From contig NZ_MAXA01000219.1 in NCBI RefSeq assembly GCF_001854695.1, positions 14,403 to 46,570 on the forward strand: a stretch of 32,168 bases of DNA. The letters run 5' to 3'. Under the pieces are notes generated by a model. It had not been told where the DNA came from. It did not search any database and saw only the letters and a program-made list of their open reading frames with translations. Position 1 is the first letter of the stretch. Every line of letters starts with the position of its first letter. The position numbers and the translations under genes are program-made. This document shows, piece after piece, positions 24,777-32,168 of the stretch. The stretch comes from Parafrankia soli (GTDB lineage: Bacteria; Actinomycetota; Actinomycetes; Frankiales; Frankiaceae).

Positions 24777-25552
24777 GCCGGGACCGGGCGGGATCCGTCG
24801 TCGGACCGGTCGTCGGACCGGCCATGGCCCGGGCGGCGTCGCACGCCCGTGAGCTGCTCGTCCGCCCGCACCAGAACCTCGTAGGCCCGCTCGGTGGCCG
24901 GCCCACCGCCGTACCAGATCTCGCTGAACACCTCGACGGCCGCGACCAGCGCACCGATCGCATCGCTGTCGCGGTCGATGGCCGCGCGGACGGCGTCGAC
25001 GAGCTCGCCGGCGGTGCGTCCAGGTCTCGGGTCCAGCACTCCACGCTCCTCCAGCATCCGCACGATCGCCCGCAGCCGGGACCGCACCGCCTCGGCGTAC
25101 GCGCCCTGGCCGGCCTGGTCCCGGGCCAGCACGCGGAGCTGGTCGGCGGTGAGAGGACTGGACAGGTCGGTCTCCTCCACCTGGTCCCGCGCGGTCCGCC
25201 GCACGGGGCCCAGCCACAGCCGGATCACAACGGCGAGCGCGACGAGCACGAGGAGCACGGCGAGGACACCGAGTCCGTTGAAACCGCCCACGCCGGCATC
25301 GGTGTCCGGGGTCAGCCAGTTCCACAGATCGGCGAGGCGGTCGTTGATCCAGGTGATGGCCCGGGTGAACCAGTCGGGCTGGGCGTCCTGGTAGACGCTC
25401 TTGGACAGTTCGCGCCGAGCCTCGTCCTGCGCCCCCTCGCGTGTCACCGGCCCCCCGAGCGGGCCGCCGGCCGCCGCCGGGGCGACGGCCGGAGCGACGA
25501 GGGAGGGGAGGAACGAGGGCAGGAAGGGGGCGGACAGGTGGCCGGTGATCAC
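24773..25552 (-). CDS. DUF4129 domain membrane protein
   Basis: A 259-residue protein. The GTG at 25552 overlaps the preceding stop (GTGA). The N-terminus (HLSAPFLPSFLPSLVAPAVAPAA) looks like a signal peptide or first helix, followed by the extracellular family motif ARRELSKSVYQDAQPDWFTRAITWINDRLADLW, a membrane helix (GLGVLAVLLVLVALAVVIRLWL) and the cytosolic DUF4129 domain: TADQLRVLARDQAGQGAYAEAVRSRLRAIVRMLEERGVLDPRPGRTAGEL. In other bacteria DUF4129 is also found fused to transglutaminase-like proteins next to MoxR and DUF58, which fits this operon. Ends four bases into the DUF4350 start. Confidence 0.85.
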   Translation of the reverse strand: MITGHLSAPFLPSFLPSLVAPAVAPAAAGGPLGGPVTREGAQDEARRELSKSVYQDAQPDWFTRAITWINDRLADLWNWLTPDTDAGVGGFNGLGVLAVLLVLVALAVVIRLWLGPVRRTARDQVEETDLSSPLTADQLRVLARDQAGQGAYAEAVRSRLRAIVRMLEERGVLDPRPGRTAGELVDAVRAAIDRDSDAIGALVAAVEVFSEIWYGGGPATERAYEVLVRADEQLTGVRRRPGHGRSDDRSDDGSRPVPA

Positions 25553-26733
25553 GGAGTGGCCGCGCGCTGGCGGGCCGCCTCGGTGAGGGTGACGTCCAGC
25601 CCCTCGCGGCGGATGCGCCGATCGATGTAGAGGAGGACGACGGCCCCGGAGATCACCGGAGTCGCGACCGTCGTGGCGAGCAGGCTGCCGATCGCGTTGA
25701 CGATGTGCCCGGCCATGGTCAGGTCTCCCTCGACCAGGCTGCCGAACGTCTGCTCGGACGACATGAGGATCACGCTGGTCGGGATCGCGAAGATCAACAT
25801 CAGGACCCCGCCGACCGCCGCGGAGAGGAGGAGAACGCCGAGCGTCCGCCACCACGATCCCTTGACCAGCCGCCACGAGCGCCGAAGCGCGTCGCCGGTC
25901 GACTGCGCCTCGAGCACGTAGGCCGGTGTGGCCAGACTCAGGTAGACGGCGACCACGACCGCCCCCACGATCAGCGCGACCAGGCCGAGCGCGCTCAACA
26001 GCGTGACCGCCAGGGTCAGCATCAGCAGACCGCCCAGCCGGGGGGTGACCCGGCGGACGGCGTCGCCCGCGGTGATCCGCCCGCCGAGTGTCGCCTCGCT
26101 CACCACCACCGCGAGCACCCCGGAGAGGAAGATCCCGAGCGCCGCGTTCAGGCCGAAGAGCAGCAGCGTCAGTACCGTTGCCGCCGTATTGGACATCTCC
26201 TCGGCGGCGATCGCGGCGACCGTGCTGATCGTCTCGACCACGGCGGTGGCGCCGAGGGTGAGGCCGAGGGTGGCGCCGGGGTTCGACCGGATCGTCGCGA
26301 AGGTCCCGTCGAGGATCTCGCCGACCGCCAGCGGGCGCAGCGGGATCACACCGGGCTTGGGTGCGATCGGCGGACCGCCCCACCCGTTCGGGCCCCACGC
26401 GCCGTAGCCCCGGGCCGGGCCGGGCTGCTGGCCGTAGCCACCGTGCGGCCCGTACCCGCCCGGCCCGTACCCGCTGTTCGGGCTGTTCGGGATGTAGCCG
26501 GGGGGAGCGCCCTGCCCGGGGACCGGCGCCGCGGCGGGGTCGCTGCCGGGGGCCTGCCAGCCGCCGGGCGCAGGCCATTCGCCGGGCGCGGGCGCGCCGC
26601 CTCCGGGGCCGGGTGGTGGCTGATCCCACGAACCGGGGGGTGGGTGCTGCGGGCCCGGGGAGGGCGCACCCCACGAGCCGGGCTGTTCCGGTCCGGGCGT
26701 GCCGGGAGGGGTCTGACCGGCTCCGTCCGTCAT
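25549..26733 (-). CDS. Poly-membrane protein with glycerophosphodiester-phosphodiesterase-type membrane domain, Pro/Gly-rich N-terminus
   Basis: A 394-residue protein. The first ~125 residues are Pro/Gly/Gln-rich (cytosolic, disordered). The rest opens with IPLRPLAVGEILDGTFATIRSNPGATLGLTLG, the start of the membrane domain found in some GDPD and related proteins, and contains about six hydrophobic helices. No phosphodiesterase catalytic residues are present, so it is not an enzyme. The ATG at 26733 has AGGGAG 6 nt upstream. It is the first gene of the tightly coupled MoxR operon, whose stop/start overlaps then run through DUF4129, DUF4350 and MoxR. Confidence 0.75.
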   Translation of the reverse strand: MTDGAGQTPPGTPGPEQPGSWGAPSPGPQHPPPGSWDQPPPGPGGGAPAPGEWPAPGGWQAPGSDPAAAPVPGQGAPPGYIPNSPNSGYGPGGYGPHGGYGQQPGPARGYGAWGPNGWGGPPIAPKPGVIPLRPLAVGEILDGTFATIRSNPGATLGLTLGATAVVETISTVAAIAAEEMSNTAATVLTLLLFGLNAALGIFLSGVLAVVVSEATLGGRITAGDAVRRVTPRLGGLLMLTLAVTLLSALGLVALIVGAVVVAVYLSLATPAYVLEAQSTGDALRRSWRLVKGSWWRTLGVLLLSAAVGGVLMLIFAIPTSVILMSSEQTFGSLVEGDLTMAGHIVNAIGSLLATTVATPVISGAVVLLYIDRRIRREGLDVTLTEAARQRAATP

Positions 26734-27158
26734 CGTGGTCTCCCTGTACTAGTTGCCGTCCCGTGTCGACCAACGTTCCTGGCGACCGCATCGTTGCAGA
26801 CCGAGTACGGACACCTCCCGACCGGGCGCCCTGTCGACGCGGGGCGATCGCCCGCCGCCGGCCCGGCGACGGGCCACCGCCGTGCCGGGCGGACGCGCAG
26901 GTCTGGCAGACGGGCCGGTCCGGATGCGCCGGGCGTCGTCGATGTGCGCCGGGTGCCGCTGATGCCGGCGTGGCCGGTGCGGCGCAGCAGGCAGTTCATG
27001 GCCCCGTGCCCCGTGCCCCGTGCCCCGTGCCGGGTGCCGGGTGCCGGTCTGGCCGGGGTCCGGCCCGCGTCGTCCACAGCCGCCGCGTGCGGTGCTGTCT
27101 GTCCACAACTCGGGTCCGGCGATGGCGAAGCCGGTCGATCACCGGTCATTCTCGTCCG
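26734..27158. other. Divergent gap upstream of the MoxR operon and of comF
   Basis: This 425-bp gap carries a heptamer repeat (27002-27043) and no clear gene. Promoter-like boxes near 26746-26773 were considered and rejected because the ribosome site of the operon overlaps the -10. No other solid regulatory signal was seen. Confidence 0.5.
27002..27043 (+). repeat. Heptamer tandem repeat (CCCCGTG x4, CCGGGTG x2)
   Basis: Four exact CCCCGTG units (27002-27029) are followed by two CCGGGTG units (27030-27043). It lies 116 bp upstream of the comF start. Unit length is not a multiple of three and no gene contains it. Confidence 0.9.
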
Positions 27159-28061
27159 GTGACCCGCTTCCGCCACCTCGCCGAGGCCCTGACGATCCTC
27201 GCGGATCTCGTGCTGCCGCGCGCCTGCGCGGGCTGCGGCCGGCTCGGCGAGGCCGCCTGTGCGCGTTGCGCGGCGGCCCTGGCGGGTCCCCCAGTTCTCG
27301 CCGCCCCGGGTCCCACGGCCAGCCCGGGGCGGCGAGGCCACCATCCGGCCAGCCACTCCCAGCGGCCCGGCCGGCCACGTGGTCCCTCGTTACAGCCGGC
27401 GCTCCGGCCGGCGATGCCCCCAGCCTTCGCGGCGGCCTCGTACACCGGTGCCGCCCGGGTCCTTCTGCTTTCCTACAAGGAGCGTGGGCGGGTCGACCTC
27501 GCTGCCGTGCTGGGCCAGGCGCTCGCGCGGGCGGTGGCGGCCGCGCTGGTGGCGGCCGCGCCCGGCGGTCGCCGGCCCCCACCGGTACTTCTCGTCCCGG
27601 TCCCGACGACGGCCGCGGCGCGGCGGCGCCGAGGGGTCGACCACGTCGCCCGGCTCGCGGCGGTCGCCGCCCGGTCCCTCGCCCACCGCGGGCTCCGGGC
27701 GCGGGTTAGCGCGGCGCTACGGGTGTCGCGGTCCGGAGCCGACCAGGCCGGCCTCGGGGCGGCGGCACGGTCACGCAACCGTTCGGGGGCGTTCGCGCTG
27801 CGCACCGGCGTGCCTTCGCCGCGTCCCGGGGAGATCACGGTCGTCGTGGACGACATCGTCACCACCGGTGCGACTGTCCGGGAGGCGGTGCGCGCGCTGC
27901 GCGCGGGCGGCTGGGCGCCGGCGGCCGGCGCGGCGGTGGCCGCCACACCGCTCCAGCACGGGCGCGACGCGCCATCCTTCGGGATTGCCCGCCGTCCGGG
28001 CGGTGGAAGGGGGACACTGGGCGCGAGCGCTCCGCCCCCGGAGCCGACGGCGACAAGCTGA
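27159..28061 (+). CDS. ComF-family phosphoribosyltransferase-like protein
   Basis: A 300-residue protein. The N-terminus has a cysteine zinc-finger-like pair C23-x2-C26 and C34-x2-C37 (PRACAGCGRLGEAACARC). A ComF core follows: LLLSYKERGRVDLAAVLGQAL, VLLVPVPTTAAARRRRGVDHV and the PRPP-binding loop VVVDDIVTTGATVREAVRAL (about 228-245). In Bacillus ComF supports DNA uptake; in others it is an orphan phosphoribosyltransferase. The GTG at 27159 is the first usable start and lacks a ribosome site. A roughly 40-residue Pro/Ser loop after the zinc region and a Gly/Arg-rich tail are extra. The next gene, hpf, follows after 553 bp. Confidence 0.85.
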   Translation: MTRFRHLAEALTILADLVLPRACAGCGRLGEAACARCAAALAGPPVLAAPGPTASPGRRGHHPASHSQRPGRPRGPSLQPALRPAMPPAFAAASYTGAARVLLLSYKERGRVDLAAVLGQALARAVAAALVAAAPGGRRPPPVLLVPVPTTAAARRRRGVDHVARLAAVAARSLAHRGLRARVSAALRVSRSGADQAGLGAAARSRNRSGAFALRTGVPSPRPGEITVVVDDIVTTGATVREAVRALRAGGWAPAAGAAVAATPLQHGRDAPSFGIARRPGGGRGTLGASAPPPEPTATS

Positions 28062-28474
28062 TGCCGGCAATGACCGTCACTGCTCGGCGCGGTGCCGTCG
28101 TCCTGGACGAGGTCGGCGTGCGGCCCACCGTCGCGACGCGACGGATGCGGCGCACGGCCCCCCGTCCCGGGCCGCCGTCCCGGGGCTGCCGACCCGGTCG
28201 AGGAGCGCGCGAGGCGGGGCCTTCGGAACGTGCCGACCGGCTTCACGGCGCGGCCGGCCGCTCCCAGGATGCCGGTCCGGAATCTCCCGATATTGGTAGG
28301 GCCGTTCCGGCATAGACCCGACCGGCGCGGGGAAGGAGCCGAGCGAGGCGGGTCGGTGGAAACACCGCCGATGCCGTGGTCACCGGACAGCGAGGCGCGC
28401 CCATGGAAGGAGCCATTCGGCAGCGCCAGAAACCAGCACCAGCTGATTTGCAACCAGGTACTGCACCAGGAACG

Positions 28475-28480
28475 TTGACA
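28475..28480 (+). promoter_or_regulatory. Consensus -35 box ahead of hpf
   Basis: TTGACA lies 135 bp before the hpf start. At the expected -10 distance (17-18 bp) the sequence is AGGTGA/GGTGAC, a poor -10, overlapping the inverted repeat. Hence the promoter may need an activator or use a different -10. Confidence 0.35.
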
Positions 28481-28500
28481 ACCTACGGCGGCACACGAGG

Positions 28501-28522
28501 TGACCTCGGCACGCCGAGGTCA
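28501..28522. promoter_or_regulatory. 22-bp perfect inverted repeat, operator candidate
   Basis: TGACCTCGGC and GCCGAGGTCA are perfect 10-bp arms around AC. A nested element GAGGT-G-ACCTC (28497-28507) overlaps the left arm. It begins 20 bp after a TTGACA box and lies 92 bp upstream of the hpf start. It could bind a dimeric regulator at the -10 region or fold as a leader hairpin. No U-tract follows. Confidence 0.5.
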
Positions 28523-28614
28523 GCCATCGACGGCCGCCCGAGGTACCGACTCGCCGGTCGCGTCGATCCCGCACGGATCGGCCGGCCGGGCCAGGTGAAC
28601 GGGAGGTGGATCGC

Positions 28615-29388
28615 GTGGACATCGTGGTCAAGGGCAGGCACACCGCGGTTCCGGAACGGTTCCGCAGGCATGTCCAGGCCAAACTCGCGAAGCTCGAGCG
28701 GCTCGACTCCAAGGTCATGCTGGTCGACGTCGAACTCTCCAAGGAACACAACCCTCGGCTGTCGGACACCTGCGACCGTGTCGAGCTCACCGTGTATTCG
28801 CGGGGCCCGGTGATCCGTGCGGAGGCCGCCGCGGCCGACGCCTACGCCGCGCTCGACCGCGCTACCGCCAAGCTGGCGGAGCGCCTGCGCCGCGCTTCGG
28901 ACCGGCGGGTCCGCCACCACGCCAACCACGCGGGTGCGAACCACCCGGTTCCCGGCTGGGCGGGTGCCGTCCCGGACATCCCCGCCGTCCCGACCGGCCG
29001 CCAGCCGGAGACGGACACCGCCGGCCCGCCGGTCCCGGGCGCCGAGGACGGCGCGGCGGGCCTCGCCGCCGTCGGATCCGAGACCCGCGCGAAGCGGCCG
29101 AGCTGGTCGACGGCCGACGATGGCGACGGCGACGATTCCGACTACTCGCCGATGGTGGTACGCGAGAAGACCCACGAGGCCGCGCCCATGACGCTCGACG
29201 ACGCCCTGTCGAACATGGAGCTCGTGGGGCACGACTTCTACCTTTTCCTCGATGCCGCTAGCGGCCTGCCCAGCGTCGTGTACCGCCGATGCGGCTACGA
29301 CTACGGCGTCATCCGGCTCGAGGGAGCGGCCGGAGACAGCATGATCGGCGCCCGGGAACGAACGGCGGCGGTCATTTCCGCCGTGTGA
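28615..29388 (+). CDS. hpf: Long-form ribosome hibernation promoting factor (HPF)
   Basis: Binds 70S ribosomes and drives their inactive dimerisation or protection in stationary phase and stress. The 257-residue product has an N-terminal HPF domain (MDIVVKGRHTAVPERFRRHVQAKLAKLE, VELSKEHNPRL, about residues 1-100), a ~80-residue acidic/Pro linker, and the C-terminal dimerisation domain (SPMVVREKTHEAAPMTLDDALSNMELVGHDFYLFLDA, VVYRRCGYDYGVIRLE). The GTG at 28615 is chosen because GGGAGG (28601-28606) precedes it at a good distance; the upstream GTG at 28606 overlaps that ribosome site. Near secA in actinomycetes, as here. Confidence 0.93.
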   Translation: MDIVVKGRHTAVPERFRRHVQAKLAKLERLDSKVMLVDVELSKEHNPRLSDTCDRVELTVYSRGPVIRAEAAAADAYAALDRATAKLAERLRRASDRRVRHHANHAGANHPVPGWAGAVPDIPAVPTGRQPETDTAGPPVPGAEDGAAGLAAVGSETRAKRPSWSTADDGDGDDSDYSPMVVREKTHEAAPMTLDDALSNMELVGHDFYLFLDAASGLPSVVYRRCGYDYGVIRLEGAAGDSMIGARERTAAVISAV

Positions 29389-29468
29389 CGGTCGATCCCC
29401 CCTGCCGGCGTGGGACCATTTGCCTTGGGTGTCGGACTCCCGGCATCGGTGCACACGGCACGTTCCAC

Positions 29469-29508
29469 GGGTTGTGCCCCCGGCGTCGCGACGCCGGGGG
29501 CACAACCC
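29469..29508. repeat. 40-bp perfect palindrome between hpf and response regulator
   Basis: Arms of 19 bases (29469-29487 and 29490-29508) are exact reverse complements around a GC centre, so the whole 40 bp is self-complementary. It contains a GTTGTGCCCCC half and its mirror image. It lies 80 bp after the hpf stop and 29 bp before the response regulator start. There is no U-tract. It could be a strong hairpin terminator of the GC-rich kind, a protein-binding site, or a copy of a dispersed palindromic repeat. Confidence 0.95.
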
Positions 29509-29537
29509 CGCGGGAGCGGTTCCAGGGGAGGTCGGAG

Positions 29538-30251
29538 ATGACGGTGGACGAGCAGCGTTCCGAGGAGGCGCTGCGTACGCCATCGGAGGCGAATCCCATC
29601 CGGGTGCTCATCGTTGACGATCATGCCCTGTTCCGGCGCGGCCTGGAGATGGTCCTGGCGCAGGAGGTCGACATCGAGGTCGTCGGTGAGGCCGCCGACG
29701 GGGCGGAGGCGGTCACGATGGCCGCCGAGATGGCGCCGGACATCGTCCTGATGGATGTCCGCATGCCCAGGCGCGGTGGGATCGACGCCACGAGCGCCAT
29801 CAAGGAGAAGGTGCCCAGTGCGAAGATCGTGATGCTCACGATAAGTGACGAGGAAGCCGACCTCTTTGACGCCATCAAGGCCGGCGCCATGGGCTACCTC
29901 CTCAAGGAGATCTCGATCGACGAGGTCGCCGCGGACATTCGGGCGGTCTACAACGGCCAGAGCCTCATCAGCCCGTCCATGGCCTCCAAGCTGCTCAGCG
30001 AGTTCGCGGCCATGATCAAGACGAAGGACGACCGCCCGCAGCTCCCGACACCGCGGCTGACCGACCGGGAGATGGAGGTCCTCCGCCTGGTCGCCAAGGG
30101 GCTGAACAACCGGGACATCGCCAAGCAGCTCTACATCAGCGAGAACACGGTGAAGAACCACATCCGGAACATCCTGGAGAAGCTCCAGCTCCACTCCCGG
30201 ATGGAGGCGGTGGTGTACGCGGTGCGGGAGAAGTTGCTCGAGATCACCTGA
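29538..30251 (+). CDS. Orphan NarL/LuxR-type response regulator
   Basis: A 237-residue two-component regulator. The receiver domain holds the acidic pair D27-D28, the phosphoacceptor D73 (in IVLMDVRMP), T101 and K123. The C-terminal LuxR-type helix-turn-helix is LTDREMEVLRLVAKGLNNRDIAKQLYISENTVKNHIRNILEKL. The ATG start has GGGGAGG (29525-29531) with a 6-nt spacer. No histidine kinase gene is adjacent, so its partner is unknown. The gene sits between hpf and secA and could be cotranscribed with hpf unless the palindrome upstream stops transcription. A LuxR-type regulator in this position recurs in actinomycetes. Confidence 0.93.
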   Translation: MTVDEQRSEEALRTPSEANPIRVLIVDDHALFRRGLEMVLAQEVDIEVVGEAADGAEAVTMAAEMAPDIVLMDVRMPRRGGIDATSAIKEKVPSAKIVMLTISDEEADLFDAIKAGAMGYLLKEISIDEVAADIRAVYNGQSLISPSMASKLLSEFAAMIKTKDDRPQLPTPRLTDREMEVLRLVAKGLNNRDIAKQLYISENTVKNHIRNILEKLQLHSRMEAVVYAVREKLLEIT

Positions 30252-30341
30252 CGGCCTCGCGCCCGGCGGGCCCGCGGTCGGTGTCCGTCGAGCCGCGCGG
30301 CGGCGGTCAGCCGGGTCCGTTGGCGAGCCGCAGTGCGGCGG

Positions 30342-30992
30342 TCAGACGGGCGGGTCCGTGGCGAGCCGGGTGCCGATCCAGCAGTCGTGGCGGACGCCGT
30401 CCCCCAGGACGATCGCGCTGCGCAGCGTGCCGTCGAGGGTGAACCCGAGCTTCTCCGCCACCCGGCGGGAGGCGTGGTTTCCGACCGCCGCGCGCCACTC
30501 GACGCGTTCCAGCCCAAGGGCGCCGAACCCCCAACGCAGCAGCGCCGCCGCCGCCCGGGTGGCCACGCCCTGGCCGCGGGCGTCGGCGGCGCACCAGTAG
30601 GAGATCTCCGCGTCCCCCTCGTCGGTCAGGTCCTGCAGGGCCACCGATGCCAGGAGCGCTTCGGTGGTGGCGTCGACGACGGCCAGCGGCGTGCCCGTCG
30701 CCGTCGCCCACGCCTCCGGCGCCTGCCGGCAGACGAAGTCCTCCGCGTGGTCTCTCGTGTAGGGAACGGGGACCCGCGTCCATCGCGGAATCTCGGGATC
30801 CTGACAGGCCCCGCACACGGCGTCGACGTCCGAGGCCTTCCAGGGACGTAGGTGCAGCGCACCCGCGGTGATCTCGACGGGCTCGAGCGGAATCCGCTGG
30901 ACGGCGCGCTCTGCGCCCGGCCCAGGCCGGCGCGCGGGGGGCAGCCAGGGGCCGGGGACGGGGCCGGGACCGGATCCGGTGTCGGAACGCAT
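30342..30992 (-). CDS. GNAT-family acetyltransferase (RimJ/RimL-like)
   Basis: A 216-residue N-acetyltransferase. A Pro/Gly-rich N-terminal tail of about 40 residues precedes [19 protein letters not shown], then the acetyl-CoA loop region [63 protein letters not shown], typical of RimJ/RimL-type enzymes that modify protein or small-molecule amines. The substrate cannot be read. The ATG at 30992 has GGCGG upstream. It is divergent from secA and separated from it by 321 bp. Confidence 0.85.
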   Translation of the reverse strand: MRSDTGSGPGPVPGPWLPPARRPGPGAERAVQRIPLEPVEITAGALHLRPWKASDVDAVCGACQDPEIPRWTRVPVPYTRDHAEDFVCRQAPEAWATATGTPLAVVDATTEALLASVALQDLTDEGDAEISYWCAADARGQGVATRAAAALLRWGFGALGLERVEWRAAVGNHASRRVAEKLGFTLDGTLRSAIVLGDGVRHDCWIGTRLATDPPV

Positions 30993-31313
30993 ACCGCCAC
31001 GATGCCAGCACCCCGGGCCGCGGCGGCGTGCTCGCGGTCCGCCGTCGCCACCCGATTCGGTGGTGGGCGCGAGACGTTTCCGACGATGGCCGGCGGGCCA
31101 CGGCGCGCGTTGCCAGGCCGGGCACGGGCGCCGCCGCTCGGTCGTTGTGTACTCGCGGGGGAGGGAGACGCCGCGGCGACCTGGGCGCGGTGCGCGGCTC
31201 CCGATCCCGGCGCGCCGCCGCCGGTCCGAGGACGGGCCGTGGGTGGCGATCGAGGGGCTAGCATCTTGGTTGTCGGTGAGCCTCGCCGACATGCCTGCCG
31301 GAGGAGTTTCGCC
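30993..31313. other. Divergent intergenic region, acetyltransferase / secA
   Basis: This 321-bp gap is GC-rich with no gene seen. A TANNNT-type -10 candidate TAGCAT occurs at 31259-31264 ahead of secA. No -35 match lies 17 bp upstream. GGAGGAG at 31300-31306 is the secA ribosome site. Confidence 0.5.
31259..31264 (+). promoter_or_regulatory. Possible -10 box of secA
   Basis: TAGCAT fits the actinobacterial TANNNT -10 pattern and would place the start site near 31271, giving a leader of about 43 nt that includes the ribosome site. The -35 region is not recognisable, so the call is tentative. Confidence 0.3.
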
Positions 31314-32168
31314 GTGGTTCTAGACAAGATCTTGCGTGCCGGTGAGGGCCGGATTCTGCGCAAGCTCAAGGCGATCGCCGAGCAGGTGAACCTCATCGAG
31401 GACGACTTCACCGGTCTGACCGACGCCGAGCTGCGCGGGATGACCGACGAGTTCCGCCAGCGCCTGGCCAGCGAAGAGGAAACCCTCGACTCGTTGCTGC
31501 CCGAGGCGTTCGCGACGGTGCGCGAGGCGGCGCGGCGCACGCTCGGCCAGCGCCATTTCGACGTCCAGATCATGGGTGGCGCGGCGCTGCACCTGGGCAA
31601 CATCGCCGAGATGAAGACCGGTGAGGGCAAGACCCTGGTCTCCACGCTGCCGTCCTACCTGAACGCCCTGAGCGGCAACGGCGTCCACATCGTCACGGTG
31701 AACGACTACCTGGCCCAGCGCGACGCCGAGAACATGGGCCGTGTCCACCGCTTCCTCGGCCTCACGGTCGGTGTCATCCATCCCCAGATGCCGCCGTCGG
31801 TGCGCCGCCAGCAGTACCGGTGCGACATCACCTACGGCACGAACAACGAGTTCGGGTTCGACTACCTGCGCGACAACATGTCCTGGAGCGCCGAGGAACT
31901 GGTCCAGCGCGGCCATCACTTCGCCGTTGTGGACGAGGTCGACTCCATCCTCATCGACGAGGCACGTACGCCCCTGATCATCAGCGGCCCGGCCGACAAC
32001 CCGACCCGCTGGTACACCGAGTTCTCGCGGATCGCCCCCCTGCTCGAGCGGGACGTCGACTACGAGGTCGAGGAGGGCAAGCGGACGGTCTCGATCAGCG
32101 AGGTCGGCGTGGAGAAGGTCGAGGACCAGCTCGGCATCGAGAACCTGTACGAGTCGGTGAACACCCCC
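31314..32168 (+). CDS. secA: Preprotein translocase ATPase SecA (3' truncated by window)
   Basis: Motor ATPase of the Sec secretion pathway. The first 285 codons are in the window. The GTG at 31314 follows GGAGGAG by 7 nt. The protein opens [20 protein letters not shown], followed by the Walker A loop MKTGEGKT (about 100-107), [20 protein letters not shown], the Q/R region [18 protein letters not shown] and the DEAD-type Walker B DEVD (207-210) with [15 protein letters not shown]. All match full-length SecA1-like proteins. The frame runs off the end without a stop, so the C-terminal half is missing from the window. Confidence 0.97.
   Translation, partial: MVLDKILRAGEGRILRKLKAIAEQVNLIEDDFTGLTDAELRGMTDEFRQRLASEEETLDSLLPEAFATVREAARRTLGQRHFDVQIMGGAALHLGNIAEMKTGEGKTLVSTLPSYLNALSGNGVHIVTVNDYLAQRDAENMGRVHRFLGLTVGVIHPQMPPSVRRQQYRCDITYGTNNEFGFDYLRDNMSWSAEELVQRGHHFAVVDEVDSILIDEARTPLIISGPADNPTRWYTEFSRIAPLLERDVDYEVEEGKRTVSISEVGVEKVEDQLGIENLYESVNTP

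Larger units (their letters stand above)
28062..28614. other. comF-hpf intergenic region (553 bp)
   Basis: No convincing gene. Structure present: an imperfect stem (ATGCCGG 28269-28275 with CCGGCAT 28307-28313), a stretch of lower GC near 28420-28480, a perfect TTGACA at 28475-28480 and a perfect 22-bp inverted repeat at 28501-28522. The small open frames across it have no family match. Confidence 0.6.

Noticed and set aside
26746-26773. TTGGTC-N16-TAGTAC as promoter of the MoxR operon
   Set aside because: The -10 abuts the ribosome site AGGGAG (26740-26745), so the transcript would start inside or after that site.
28092-28478. 128-codon frame between comF and hpf
   Set aside because: Arg/Pro-rich with no motif; covers a promoter-like stretch and overlaps another frame; not supported.
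29469-29508. Standard rho-independent terminator
   Set aside because: The hairpin is very strong but no U-tract follows; kept as a palindrome of unknown role instead.

Overview
The window is high-GC DNA packed with genes on both strands. It carries a WhiB regulator, an F420-cofactor biosynthesis gene, a mannose-phosphate block and a MoxR/DUF58/DUF4350/DUF4129 block, all hallmarks of Actinobacteria. The GC-rich low-complexity tails and the gene order suggest a Frankia-like actinomycete. That genus call is an inference from style and synteny, not from a marker gene.

Layout. (1) Positions 1-1556 hold the 3' end of fbiC (FO synthase), a long leader and whiB, whose product has an unusual acidic N-terminal extension. 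(2) Positions 1584-11968 hold the envelope/mannose block: a large GT2-like membrane protein translationally coupled to a DUF5719 protein, then manA and a degenerate metallopeptidase on the minus strand, then DUF3499, manB, a Trm112-like protein and a PGI/PMI-type SIS protein on the plus strand. The set manA-SIS-manB-DUF3499-metallopeptidase-whiB-F420 gene resembles, from memory, Rv3255c-Rv3262 of M. tuberculosis. (3) At 12001-13443 lies an unrecognised beta-propeller-like protein, and at 13624-16191 a bifunctional penicillin-binding protein. (4) Positions 16697-26733 resemble the Rv3691-Rv3695 block: RDD and SpoIIM membrane proteins are divergent from each other, and a tightly overlapped operon runs on the minus strand (poly-membrane protein, DUF4129, DUF4350, MoxR, DUF58). 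A divergent pair, an unknown protein and a LysR-like regulator, sits between the two halves. (5) Positions 27159 to the end hold a ComF-family phosphoribosyltransferase, a long-form hibernation factor gene (hpf), an orphan NarL/LuxR response regulator, a GNAT acetyltransferase and the 5' part of secA.

How the parts may work together. manA, manB and the SIS protein interconvert hexose phosphates that feed mannosylation and cell-wall glycans. The GT2-like/DUF5719 pair and the PBP are envelope proteins. The MoxR operon probably forms a membrane-linked AAA+ chaperone/vWA-type system of unknown substrate. hpf, the response regulator and secA form a stress and secretion neighbourhood.

The strongest non-coding signals are a perfect 40-bp palindrome (29469-29508) between hpf and the response-regulator gene, a perfect 22-bp inverted repeat (28501-28522) just downstream of a consensus -35 box ahead of hpf, a 12-bp G-rich tandem repeat upstream of the metallopeptidase gene, and two abutting tandem repeats at the end of the DUF3499 gene. 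No CRISPR array, insertion sequence, tRNA or rRNA was found.
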